From the NCBI RefSeq assembly GCF_031598375.1, contig NZ_CP123872.1, positions 1,655,001 to 1,719,000 on the forward strand: DNA of 64,000 nt, written 5' to 3'. How positions within the stretch are numbered: the first letter of the stretch is position 1; every line of letters begins with the position of its first letter. A model generated the notes under the pieces. The model was not told the origin of the DNA and did no database searches. It was given only the letters and a program-made list of their open reading frames with translations. This stretch comes from Temperatibacter marinus (GTDB lineage Bacteria; Pseudomonadota; Alphaproteobacteria; Sphingomonadales; Kordiimonadaceae). Below, piece by piece: positions 36,395 through 43,928 of this stretch. A program made the translations under genes and the position numbers.

Positions 36395-37598
36395 TGACTC
36401 GCTTAACCCTCTTTCGCCTCTCTCCCTCCACATGGCCAATACAATGGCTCTCTGGTCATCAGCCCCGTTGGCAGCCATGCATTTGATGATAGGAAGTTTA
36501 CCTGTACATCCAAAATTGACAGCTCTTTTTGATGAGCTAAAGTCGACCCTTGACCCTAAGGATATGGTGGCATTTCAACTGTCGACTGCTCTGCAAAGTC
36601 GAGAGCGCACAGAAGCTTTTCTAAAGGGGGTTGAGGCTTATCAATCCTATTCATATGAAAGACAAAAGGCAGAGCGGACACTTTTCTTTCAAAAAGGAGC
36701 GATGCAAGTCTATGATTATGGCGGACAGGGGGACCCAATCGTTCTAGTCCCTTCGCTGATTAATCCTGCGTATATATTAGATTTAATGCCAGGGCGAAGC
36801 CTTGTGGAATATTTAACATCAAGGGAGCATAGAATCTTATTGGTAGATTGGGGATGTCCTTCTGATCTTGAGAAGTCATTTTGTGTAGATGATTATATCA
36901 CTGAATTGCTTGTGCCACTTGTTGAAGAATTTAAGGAAGGCTGTCATATCCTCGGCTATTGCATGGGAGGCACTCTAGCAACGGGACTTACTGTTCTGAA
37001 AGCAGAAAAAATTAAGTCGCTTTCTTTGTTAGCTGCGCCTTGGGATTTCCATGCAGAGCAAGATCATCCCGCATTTCTACAAGCCCAAAAGTTATCCGCT
37101 GTTATCCAAAAGATGCCTCAGACAGATTTCCTTGATTTTACAATTCTGCAAACATATTTTGCCAGCCTTGATCCAACACTGAGTGATAAGAAATTTCGTG
37201 ATTTTGCAGAGACAACTCCCGGCAGTTTTGAGGCTGAGTTCTTTGTCGCAATGGAGATTTGGGCAAATAGTGGTGCCCCACTTACCATGCCGGTTGCCGA
37301 GCAGGCCATGGTTCAGTGGTATAAACATAATTTCACCGGCAAAGGGACTTGGCAGATTGACGGCCAGGTCATCGCACCTCACACCATAAAATGCCCTGTC
37401 TTTGCCGTCTGTCCCGAGAGAGATCGACTTGTGCCTCCCGAATCAGCCCTCTCTCTTGCTCAGGCCATTCCGGAAGCCATTCTCCATAATCCCAAAGCGG
37501 GGCATGTGGGTATGGTCGTTGGGAGTAAGGCAGAAAAGAATTTATTTGCCCCTCTTCATAGATGGTATCAGGCACTAGGAAATTCCTATGAGACCTGA
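36387..37598 (+). CDS. PhaC-like alpha/beta hydrolase (poly-3-hydroxyalkanoate synthase family)
   Basis: This 403-aa alpha/beta fold protein has the synthase-type lipase box GYCMGG with nucleophile Cys192, an Asp in CPERDRLVPP and a His in KAGHVGMVVG, giving a Cys-Asp-His triad as in PhaC. The segment LLVDWGCP is also a PhaC hallmark. Its length is close to class III/IV synthases and much shorter than class I, so it is either a short PHA synthase or a related acyltransferase. GTG 36387 is preceded by GGAGAAGAAGG inside the upstream small gene. The methyltransferase gene overlaps its 3' end by 11 bp. Confidence 0.85.
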   Translation: MTSDSLNPLSPLSLHMANTMALWSSAPLAAMHLMIGSLPVHPKLTALFDELKSTLDPKDMVAFQLSTALQSRERTEAFLKGVEAYQSYSYERQKAERTLFFQKGAMQVYDYGGQGDPIVLVPSLINPAYILDLMPGRSLVEYLTSREHRILLVDWGCPSDLEKSFCVDDYITELLVPLVEEFKEGCHILGYCMGGTLATGLTVLKAEKIKSLSLLAAPWDFHAEQDHPAFLQAQKLSAVIQKMPQTDFLDFTILQTYFASLDPTLSDKKFRDFAETTPGSFEAEFFVAMEIWANSGAPLTMPVAEQAMVQWYKHNFTGKGTWQIDGQVIAPHTIKCPVFAVCPERDRLVPPESALSLAQAIPEAILHNPKAGHVGMVVGSKAEKNLFAPLHRWYQALGNSYET

Positions 37599-38307
37599 TG
37601 TATCCTCCCTTAAGCTTTTTTACAATCGACCTATTGGGCGCGGTGTCGCTGCTTGCCTTAGTCAGAAGATTAGCACCCATTGGTCGTCTATCTCTTCTTT
37701 GGATGTGATGGGAATAGGATATCCTCTCCCTGTAATGGATAATTTACTTGCGAGCGGTGCAGACCTTTTTGCTCTCATGCCAGGCGGGCAGGGCGCCGCT
37801 GTTTGGCCTGATGAGAAGCATGGACGGTCTATTCTGATCGATGAGTATCACCTTCCTTTTGAGGACGGGTCTATTGATAGAATATTTTTGATGCATGCAA
37901 TCGAATATGCTCACCAACCTGCGGCTTTCTTGCGAGAATGTTGGCGCGTTCTAAAACCAGGTGGTCGCCTTTTAGTGTTGGTTCCCAATCGTCGACGAGC
38001 GTGGTCTGCGCTCGAGCATACTCCATTTGGTCAAGGAACACCGTATAGTAGCAGGCAAATGCAAAAGCAGCTTGAAGACCAACTCTTATATCCAGTCCAC
38101 GTGAGTTCAGCTTTAATGATGCCGCCTTTTATGTTACCAGGCATTGAAAAAATGATGAAGGTGAGCGAGTTGGCTTTGAGAGGAAGTTTTGAAATGTTAG
38201 GTGGTTTATTATTCATCGAAGCGGAGAAGCGCGTCTATAGCCGTTTAACCCCCCCACCAAAACGTCAGGGGGTTCGTGTGCTGTCTGGTGTTAGTCCTCG
38301 AGTTTAA
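37588..38307 (+). CDS. Class I SAM-dependent methyltransferase
   Basis: This 239-aa protein is of the methyltransferase-11 type. LPFEDGSIDRIFLMHAIEYA (motifs II/III) and FLRECWRVLKPGGRLLVLVPNR are clear. The N-terminal glycine loop is weak (LDVMGIGYPLPV), typical of the alphaproteobacterial group often placed near hydroxyacylglutathione hydrolase. It is translationally coupled to the PhaC-like gene (11-bp overlap) and convergent with the nitrilase gene, overlapping its 3' end by 17 bp. The substrate is unknown. Confidence 0.87.
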   Translation: MRPDVSSLKLFYNRPIGRGVAACLSQKISTHWSSISSLDVMGIGYPLPVMDNLLASGADLFALMPGGQGAAVWPDEKHGRSILIDEYHLPFEDGSIDRIFLMHAIEYAHQPAAFLRECWRVLKPGGRLLVLVPNRRRAWSALEHTPFGQGTPYSSRQMQKQLEDQLLYPVHVSSALMMPPFMLPGIEKMMKVSELALRGSFEMLGGLLFIEAEKRVYSRLTPPPKRQGVRVLSGVSPRV

Positions 38308-39028
38308 GAAGTGAAGCTTTCCACATGTCATTCACTTTCTCTGCTAAGACTAATCCTTTTTCAACGCCCTTAAATTGCGCTAAACACTTGCCTTGATACC
38401 ATGCACCACTTTGTCCAGCAGTCACAGCGGTGGATGCATCGGCCGCCGAATTTGCCATGATTACCAACTGAGTATAGTCATGAGAATATGCGCTCAGCAT
38501 CTCGCTCTCTATATCTATGACTTTTGGGCTAAGAAATACACTGGCGGCATAAATTGTGCTCTTCTCTACAGCACAGCAAGCAATATGCTCAGGATGGGTA
38601 ATGTCTGCGCAGATTGCATGGCCGATCTTTTCTCCGTTATGCGGCGTGACGACATGATGCTCTCCAAAATCAAAGACATCTTTCTCGGCGCCATGAAGGT
38701 GGATTTTTTTATAGATTAGAAAGTCATTGTTGGGGAGGATTATCAAATTTGCTAGGAAAAGGCCATCACTGTGCCGGAGGGGCAAGCCGAGGCTGATTGT
38801 TAGTTGGCATTCCTGGGCAATCTTATAAAGCGGCTGTAAACGCGAGTCTTTAGGAGCGAAAGCCATTTCGCTTGCAAGGTCAAGTTCATAGCCTGTGAGG
38901 GAGAGTTCAGGGTAGAGTATATAAGAGGCCCCATGGTCAGCAGCTTTCTGTGCGACCCTTGTGTGCGAGAGGATGGTCTTTTCTACATCCCCTCGCACTG
39001 ATCCAAATTGAGCTGCGGCTATTTTCAT
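38291..39028 (-). CDS. Carbon-nitrogen hydrolase (nitrilase superfamily)
   Basis: This 245-aa protein shows the Glu-Lys-Cys triad: E41 (LYPELSLTGYE), K108 (YKKIHLHG) and C140 (HAICADITHPE). The fold and length fit amidase-type members of the nitrilase superfamily that cleave C-N bonds in small amides. The substrate cannot be told. It is convergent with the methyltransferase (17-bp tail overlap), and it follows the XRE gene on the same strand by 21 bp, so it may share its transcript. Confidence 0.9.
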   Translation of the reverse strand: MKIAAAQFGSVRGDVEKTILSHTRVAQKAADHGASYILYPELSLTGYELDLASEMAFAPKDSRLQPLYKIAQECQLTISLGLPLRHSDGLFLANLIILPNNDFLIYKKIHLHGAEKDVFDFGEHHVVTPHNGEKIGHAICADITHPEHIACCAVEKSTIYAASVFLSPKVIDIESEMLSAYSHDYTQLVIMANSAADASTAVTAGQSGAWYQGKCLAQFKGVEKGLVLAEKVNDMWKASLLKLED

Positions 39029-39049
39029 AAGGCCTCTCTCTTTTGATGG

Positions 39050-39244
39050 TTAGTCTCGATCGTTGAATATTTCTTCAATCGGTTTACCAAAGGCACGAGC
39101 CAGTTTAAAGGCTAAAGGCAAACTGGGGTCGTATTTCCCTTTTTCTAGGGCGTTAATCGTTTGTCTTGACACACCTAGCTTGATGCCTAGATCGCTTTGT
39201 GTCCACTTCAATTCGGTTCTCAGATCCTTAATGATATTTTCCAT
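39050..39244 (-). CDS. Small XRE-family transcriptional regulator
   Basis: This 64-aa protein is a single helix-turn-helix domain: TQSDLGIKLGVSRQTINALE (about residues 15-34), closing with LARAFGKPIEEIF. It belongs to the YozG/YgzD-like group usually encoded beside a small membrane protein, as here (11 bp downstream of the membrane gene). It likely binds the three operator copies upstream (39704-39776) and represses its own operon. Confidence 0.93.
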   Translation of the reverse strand: MENIIKDLRTELKWTQSDLGIKLGVSRQTINALEKGKYDPSLPLAFKLARAFGKPIEEIFNDRD

Positions 39245-39255
39245 AATTTTCGCCT

Positions 39256-39645
39256 CTAGTTATAAGCGCGTGAACGCAGCCCTGAACCAATGCCGTAACC
39301 GGCTAATAAGAGGGGGAGTACCATGATTGATGGAAATTCTGGCAAGCCTATATTAGTAAATAAACTCCAAGTGAAAGTCAGTCCAGCTGTGAAGCATGCA
39401 CTGATGAAAACCCCTTCCAAATGGATACGACGCAGCATTTCATCCATTGCCATCACGCCTTTATAACTTTCATAGAGTGCCAAAAATGTGAAGATGGCGG
39501 GCAGGGCGACAAGCCCTACAAAGATAGGATCGTTGTGCAGATCCTTTTTTAAGGAGGCCATGATCAGTATGGAGATGACGTAAGCGGCCATATAGATAAA
39601 AAACCGGATCATATGTTTTTTAGAAATCGGTGGAAGTTTATGCAT
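39256..39645 (-). CDS. Four-helix membrane protein paired with XRE regulator
   Basis: This 129-aa integral membrane protein has four predicted helices (about residues 12-30, 41-58, 78-98 and 104-120) and a charged loop ESYKGVMAMDEMLRRIHLEG. Such proteins commonly accompany small XRE regulators. Their function is not established. It is the first gene of the operon, behind the operator-laden promoter. Confidence 0.8.
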   Translation of the reverse strand: MHKLPPISKKHMIRFFIYMAAYVISILIMASLKKDLHNDPIFVGLVALPAIFTFLALYESYKGVMAMDEMLRRIHLEGVFISACFTAGLTFTWSLFTNIGLPEFPSIMVLPLLLAGYGIGSGLRSRAYN

Positions 39646-39703
39646 TTTATTTTCCTTTCTGTCGATTGTCGGGCGTTTTTTGCTCGGTCACTTGAATATA
39701 GCA

Positions 39704-39776
39704 TGTAAAGCGCACTTTACATGTCAAGCATCCTTTACATAGAGTGTCTTTCTTTTTATGTCAAGTACCCTTTACA
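39704..39776 (-). promoter_or_regulatory. Promoter with three 18-bp operators for the XRE operon
   Basis: Three copies of TGT(A/C)AAG-N4-CTTTACA: TGTAAAGCGCACTTTACA at 39704-39721 (perfect palindrome), TGTCAAGCATCCTTTACA at 39722-39739 and TGTCAAGTACCCTTTACA at 39759-39776. On the minus strand, copy 3 contains TTGACA (39764-39759), which sits 17 bp from TATGTA (39741-39736) in copy 2. The operators therefore overlap both the -35 and -10. This fits autorepression by the XRE protein. The divergent thiE start is about 100 bp away and might also be affected. Confidence 0.8.
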
Positions 39777-39878
39777 AATTTAGACGGCAAGAAATTTAAA
39801 ACAGTTTAAGAGAAGGATGGTCTTTTTCATTTTAGCTCGTTATAAAAAGAGAATGATCAATTTATTTGGAAGATGAAG

Positions 39879-40520
39879 ATGTCAGAGATAGACCCATGCC
39901 AACTATATTTATTATCGCCGCCGCAAATAGAGTCAGCTGAAGACTTTGCCGTTACTTTAGATAGTGTATTCTCTTCGGGGGATGTCGCTTGTTTTCAACT
40001 TCGGCTTAAAGAGGCTTCTGAGGATCATCTTATTCAAGTGGCAAATGCAATTCGTCCCGTGTGTATCAGTCATGATGTTGCTTTCATTCTGAATGATTCT
40101 GCTGAGCTCGCAAAACAAGTGGATGCTGACGGTGTTCATTTAGGTCAATCAGACGGAAGCGTAGAAGAGGCTCGCACGTTATTGGGGTACGACAAGAGTA
40201 TTGGTGTGACATGCCATGATAGTCGACATCTTGCTTTTGAAGCAGGTGATAAGGGTGCAGACTATGTTGCCTTCGGCACATTTTTTGATAGTCCTACAAA
40301 AGCCAGTGACTACCGTCCAGAACTTGATATTTTAACGGGGTGGGATGAAGCTACGGAAATTCCAAGCGTGGCAATTGGCGGAATAACAGTCGATAATTGT
40401 CAACAACTTGCGAAAGCCGGCGCGCATTTCGTGGCCGTTTCTAGTGGTGTTTGGTCCTATCCAGAAGGGCCGGAGGCTGCGGTCAAAGCTTTCAATGCCC
40501 AACTGAAAGCGGATCTCTAA
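39879..40520 (+). CDS. thiE: Thiamine phosphate synthase (ThiE/TenI family)
   Basis: This protein of about 213 aa is a TIM barrel. It would couple HMP-pyrophosphate and thiazole phosphate to thiamine phosphate. Family motifs are visible: FQLRLKE, FILNDSAELAKQVDADGVHLGQSD, IGVTCHDS, ADYVAFGTFFDS-PTK and PSVAIGGITVDN. ATG 39879 is chosen over ATG 39873 because GGAAG directly abuts the earlier ATG and is properly spaced for the later one. TenI-like non-synthase members look similar, but the conserved phosphate and pyrophosphate loops favour ThiE. A terminator follows 25 bp downstream. Confidence 0.88.
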   Translation: MSEIDPCQLYLLSPPQIESAEDFAVTLDSVFSSGDVACFQLRLKEASEDHLIQVANAIRPVCISHDVAFILNDSAELAKQVDADGVHLGQSDGSVEEARTLLGYDKSIGVTCHDSRHLAFEAGDKGADYVAFGTFFDSPTKASDYRPELDILTGWDEATEIPSVAIGGITVDNCQQLAKAGAHFVAVSSGVWSYPEGPEAAVKAFNAQLKADL

Positions 40521-40545
40521 TCATCCAATTTTATGCAGAATATAA

Positions 40546-40569
40546 AAAAGGCTCCTGAGGGAGCCTTTT
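40546..40569. terminator. Bidirectional terminator between thiE and peroxiredoxin gene
   Basis: The stem AAAAGGCTCC-TGAG-GGAGCCTTTT lies between convergent genes. A and T runs on both sides allow use in both directions. Confidence 0.85.
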
Positions 40570-40587
40570 CTTGTTTGGATTCTTATT

Positions 40588-41145
40588 TTAAAGTGCGCTT
40601 AGAATTTCTTCGACAGCGGGTCTTTTGCGATAGCTTTTTTCAAAAAGTTTCGCCTTTACAATCCCGTTAGTATCAATCACGAGAACCATGGGGTAAGGGA
40701 CACCGTAGAAACGGCTTTTGCCTTTATACTCAGGGTTTTTAAGCTTTAATGCGTCAATAACTTTAGAGCCTGTATCTGAAAGTAGTGGGAAGTTAATGGA
40801 CCATTTTTTCGTGAACATATCTAAAGTCTTCACACTGTCGTAACTAACCGCAGCCAGTGAGTAGCCTTTGTCTTGAATTTGCTTATTTGCATGTAACTGT
40901 AAATCGATCAGTTGCATCTGGCAGTAGGGGCACCAGTCAGCGGATCGGAAAAATACAAGGACAGTTCCTTTGCTGCCTTGCAAGGATTTAAGAGACTGTT
41001 CAGTACCCGTTTGATCTTTAAGGCTAATAAGGGCTGATATTTCTTTTCCAACTTCTGGTCCAACCATATCCGGTGCATCAGCAGCGTTAGCCAAGGCTGT
41101 CATTGAGAAGGCCATCAACAAAACAATCGATAGTATTTTTTTCAT
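40588..41145 (-). CDS. Exported AhpC/TSA-family peroxiredoxin-like protein
   Basis: This protein of about 185 aa has a signal peptide (cleavage near ANAAD). The thioredoxin-fold redoxin domain has the CPYC pair at residues 72-75 (FFRSADWCPYC), followed by FPLLSDTGSKVIDAL and the YPMVLVIDTNG cis-Pro loop. It likely reduces peroxides or exchanges disulfides in the periplasm. ATG 41145 is preferred because GGAG lies 6 nt upstream. An ATG four codons earlier contains that ribosome site. Confidence 0.9.
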   Translation of the reverse strand: MKKILSIVLLMAFSMTALANAADAPDMVGPEVGKEISALISLKDQTGTEQSLKSLQGSKGTVLVFFRSADWCPYCQMQLIDLQLHANKQIQDKGYSLAAVSYDSVKTLDMFTKKWSINFPLLSDTGSKVIDALKLKNPEYKGKSRFYGVPYPMVLVIDTNGIVKAKLFEKSYRKRPAVEEILSAL

Positions 41146-41269
41146 TTTAAACTCCATATCTCGATTAATTGAGCACTCGATACACCATTCCTGTCACATT
41201 GTAAAAATCACAAACTTGTTAGATGGCAGACTTGTCTCGTAAAGCTGAACAAAGAGGTCACCGAGCTCT

Positions 41270-41764
41270 CTATGTAAACTTTCTACGCAGCAACGTATCT
41301 ATGGATTGGTCATTGCCACCTCTTAGGATAAAACTGGTGGTCACAGCAGCCCATAGTATCGGATATTCAAACCCACCATTTGTCCAGAAAAAACCCGCAT
41401 CTAAATGTATGGTCGATGCCACAAGTAAGAGAATTGTTGCCCCTAATGCTGATACGCGTGTGAACAGCCCTACGGCAAGAGCAATGCCCGCAAAAAATTC
41501 GATAAAACCTACACTGAAGGCAATCGTCAGACCTTCTGAAAAACCAAGTTGATTTTCGAAAAATAGGCCTGTGGCTTCCAAGCCGGCACCGCCAAACCAA
41601 CCAAACAATTTTTGTGCGCCGTGGGGAACTAGAAATAATCCTGCAATAAAGCGTGTCATTGTTTCAGCAGATAGAGCAAGGGTAGTGTTGGCTGGTTTTC
41701 CAATAAGAAATTGGGCAATGGGTGTGGTATTTGCTGAGAAAGTGGATTTTGATTTTTGTGTCAT
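41270..41764 (-). CDS. DoxX-family membrane protein
   Basis: This protein of about 164 aa has four predicted helices. The DoxX hallmark RFIAGLFLVPHGAQKLFGWFGG is followed by EATGLFFENQLG and FFAGIALAVGLFTR. GAGG stands 9 nt before ATG 41764, so I use that start instead of longer in-frame ones. Members of this family are linked to oxidative stress membrane complexes, but the precise role is unknown. It is monocistronic between the peroxiredoxin and SelO genes on the same strand. Confidence 0.9.
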   Translation of the reverse strand: MTQKSKSTFSANTTPIAQFLIGKPANTTLALSAETMTRFIAGLFLVPHGAQKLFGWFGGAGLEATGLFFENQLGFSEGLTIAFSVGFIEFFAGIALAVGLFTRVSALGATILLLVASTIHLDAGFFWTNGGFEYPILWAAVTTSFILRGGNDQSIDTLLRRKFT

Positions 41765-41871
41765 TAGAGCTGTCCTCATGTCCGTGTTAAATAATTGAGG
41801 ATAGATATAATGTTTCTTCATATGTTTTTATAGACAAGAAAATATTTCCATAGAGTTTCAAATCTTGAAAC

Positions 41872-43287
41872 TTACTTGAGAGCCTCTCCCATGGATCGAA
41901 TAGCCTTGATTTTCTTTTCGAAGGGACCCCAATCATCTCTTTCATCAATGTGTGACCAGAGCGATTCCACTTCATCAATGAGCATAGAGCAGGCATCTTT
42001 TTGAGAAAAGTAAGGCGTGTCTAGAGCCGTTTTTTTATGGGGGCTATAATTGTTTAATCCTTGCTTAATTGAAGAGAAGGCGTCTTCTGAGTATAGGGCA
42101 CAAAGAGGGCTATCTGAAGCTCGCTGCTCGCTAATTCCACCGCCATGCCAATCAAAAAAGACTTGATCAAAAGGGGCTTCAGAAGCGACCATCCACCCTA
42201 AGAACTCATTCAAAAACTCATCATCTTCTTTATCATTCTTGGCCTGCAGACCTAAGCGTTTGAGATAGGCTTGTCGCATAAAGGGTGTCAAATGAGTTTG
42301 CCAGTCGTCAAGGATACCTTTTATATCTTCATGAGGAGCAATGTCTGAAAAGGCACCGCCCAGTTGATAGAGGTCCCAATGAATGGCTTGGGGCTGGCGG
42401 CCGTAGGCATAGAGACCCGTGCGATCGAAATATGCTGCTGTAAAGCCAGGGTCAAGTGTAGGGAGGAACCGCCATGGCCCATAGTCAAAATTCTCACCAG
42501 TTATATTGATATTATCGGTATTCAAAACGCCGTGGACAAAGCCAGCGGCTAAAATCGAGGCCGTTAACTGAGCGGTCGCTTTGCTAACAGCTTCAAGAAG
42601 AAGGCAAGCATTCTGTGCCGAATCTTGAGAAGGCTGAATACCAAAGTAAGTCTCGAGACTATAGTCTATTAGTTTTTCAAGCAGGGTGTGCTGGCTGAGA
42701 TAGGCCAGCCGTTGAAAGGTTCCAATGCGAAGATGTGAATGAGACAGCCTAACAAGGACACTTGACCGGGTTGGCGAGGGCTCGTCTCCCCGAGTGAGGC
42801 TTTCACCTGTCTCGATCAGGCTAAAACTTTTGCTGGTGTTCACACCAAGAGCTTCAAGCATTTCTGTAGCTAAAATTTCTCTGACGCCGCCTTTTAACGT
42901 CAAACGCCCATCACCGTCTCGGCTATAGGGTGTCACACCGCTTCCTTTTGTGCCAAGATCTAGAAGGCGATCATTCTCATCACGCATTTGTGCAAAGAGA
43001 AATCCTCTCCCATCGCCAAGATCGGGATTGTAATGACGAAATTGGTGGCCGTGATACCTGAGCGCCTGCGGCTGCTCAAGGTTATTGGGAAGAGGATGGA
43101 ATTTGCCGAAATAGTTTATCCATTTTTCATTGCTAAGGTGGTCAAGGCCAATGGTTTTCGCGGCCTTGTCATTGCGCCATCTCAGAATATGCTTTGGGAA
43201 AGTTGCAGCATGCACTGAATCTCCAAACCCCTCACCTAAGGTTAGATAGCGAGGGTCAGGCGAATAGTATTTTCCTAAATCTTCCAA
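41872..43287 (-). CDS. SelO-family protein adenylyltransferase (YdiU-like)
   Basis: This 471-aa pseudokinase-fold protein of the SelO family transfers AMP to Ser/Thr/Tyr of redox proteins in characterised members. Visible family blocks are ALRYHGHQF, LDLGTKGSGVTPYSRDGDGR, KGGVREILATEMLEALG, the nucleotide/metal region GVLNTDNINITGENFDYGPW, and QPQAIHWDLYQLG. It ends RSMGEALK and lacks the C-terminal Cys or Sec near the end found in many homologues. The nitroreductase gene overlaps its 5' end by 13 bp, so the two are coupled. Confidence 0.92.
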   Translation of the reverse strand: MEDLGKYYSPDPRYLTLGEGFGDSVHAATFPKHILRWRNDKAAKTIGLDHLSNEKWINYFGKFHPLPNNLEQPQALRYHGHQFRHYNPDLGDGRGFLFAQMRDENDRLLDLGTKGSGVTPYSRDGDGRLTLKGGVREILATEMLEALGVNTSKSFSLIETGESLTRGDEPSPTRSSVLVRLSHSHLRIGTFQRLAYLSQHTLLEKLIDYSLETYFGIQPSQDSAQNACLLLEAVSKATAQLTASILAAGFVHGVLNTDNINITGENFDYGPWRFLPTLDPGFTAAYFDRTGLYAYGRQPQAIHWDLYQLGGAFSDIAPHEDIKGILDDWQTHLTPFMRQAYLKRLGLQAKNDKEDDEFLNEFLGWMVASEAPFDQVFFDWHGGGISEQRASDSPLCALYSEDAFSSIKQGLNNYSPHKKTALDTPYFSQKDACSMLIDEVESLWSHIDERDDWGPFEKKIKAIRSMGEALK

Positions 43288-43856
43288 GAGACGATCTCAT
43301 CAAGGAGGGGGCGGGGCCGTTCTGTTGGCTGCCGGTCTTGGCTGCCAAGGAAGATAAATCCAGCTACTTTCTCCTGCTCGTTTAATCCTAAACCTGAAGC
43401 CACAGTTGGGCTAAAAGCAGCCCACCCTGTTAACCATTGACCCACATAGCCTAGAGCATGGGTGGCAACTAATAAATTCATTATTGAGGCACCCGTAGAG
43501 AGTTCTTGCTCCCAGGCTGGAATCGGACGTTTGTCGGATAAGCTATGGATTGCCACGATGCAAATGGGGGCTTGCATGCCATAGTCGCGCATTTTTTCCC
43601 TGACAGAATCGCTGACATCTTTTTCAACTTCAAGAGCATGTGCAATGATATCCCCCAATTTCTTGCGATCATCTTCCAAAAGGGCAATATAGCGCCACGG
43701 CGCTAACTTGCCGTGATCGGGGACACGGGCAGCTGCTGTAAGGATGATCTCAAGCTCATCTATTGAAGGGCCAGGGCCTGTCATGTCTTTCGTTTTTACA
43801 GAACGACGGTTGAGTAATAATTCTATAGTTTCAGGATTTGCTTTGTTGAAAGACAT
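43275..43856 (-). CDS. Nitroreductase family protein (YdjA-like)
   Basis: This protein of about 193 aa is an FMN-dependent oxidoreductase of the YdjA branch. It shows LLLNRRSVKT (FMN phosphate contact), AAARVPDHGKLAPWRYIALL, ELSTGASIMNLLVATHALG and GFIFLGSQDRQPTERPRP. ATG 43856 gives the family N-terminus. The much longer open frame upstream is not family-like and would cover the divergent dehydrogenase gene. It would use NAD(P)H and an unknown acceptor. It is coupled to SelO (13-bp overlap). Confidence 0.9.
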   Translation of the reverse strand: MSFNKANPETIELLLNRRSVKTKDMTGPGPSIDELEIILTAAARVPDHGKLAPWRYIALLEDDRKKLGDIIAHALEVEKDVSDSVREKMRDYGMQAPICIVAIHSLSDKRPIPAWEQELSTGASIMNLLVATHALGYVGQWLTGWAAFSPTVASGLGLNEQEKVAGFIFLGSQDRQPTERPRPLLDEIVSWKI

Positions 43857-43928
43857 AACTATCTCTTGCCAGTTGAATGATAAGTCGCATATTACATAGG
43901 AACTTTTAGTCATTAGGGGAAGAGAACA

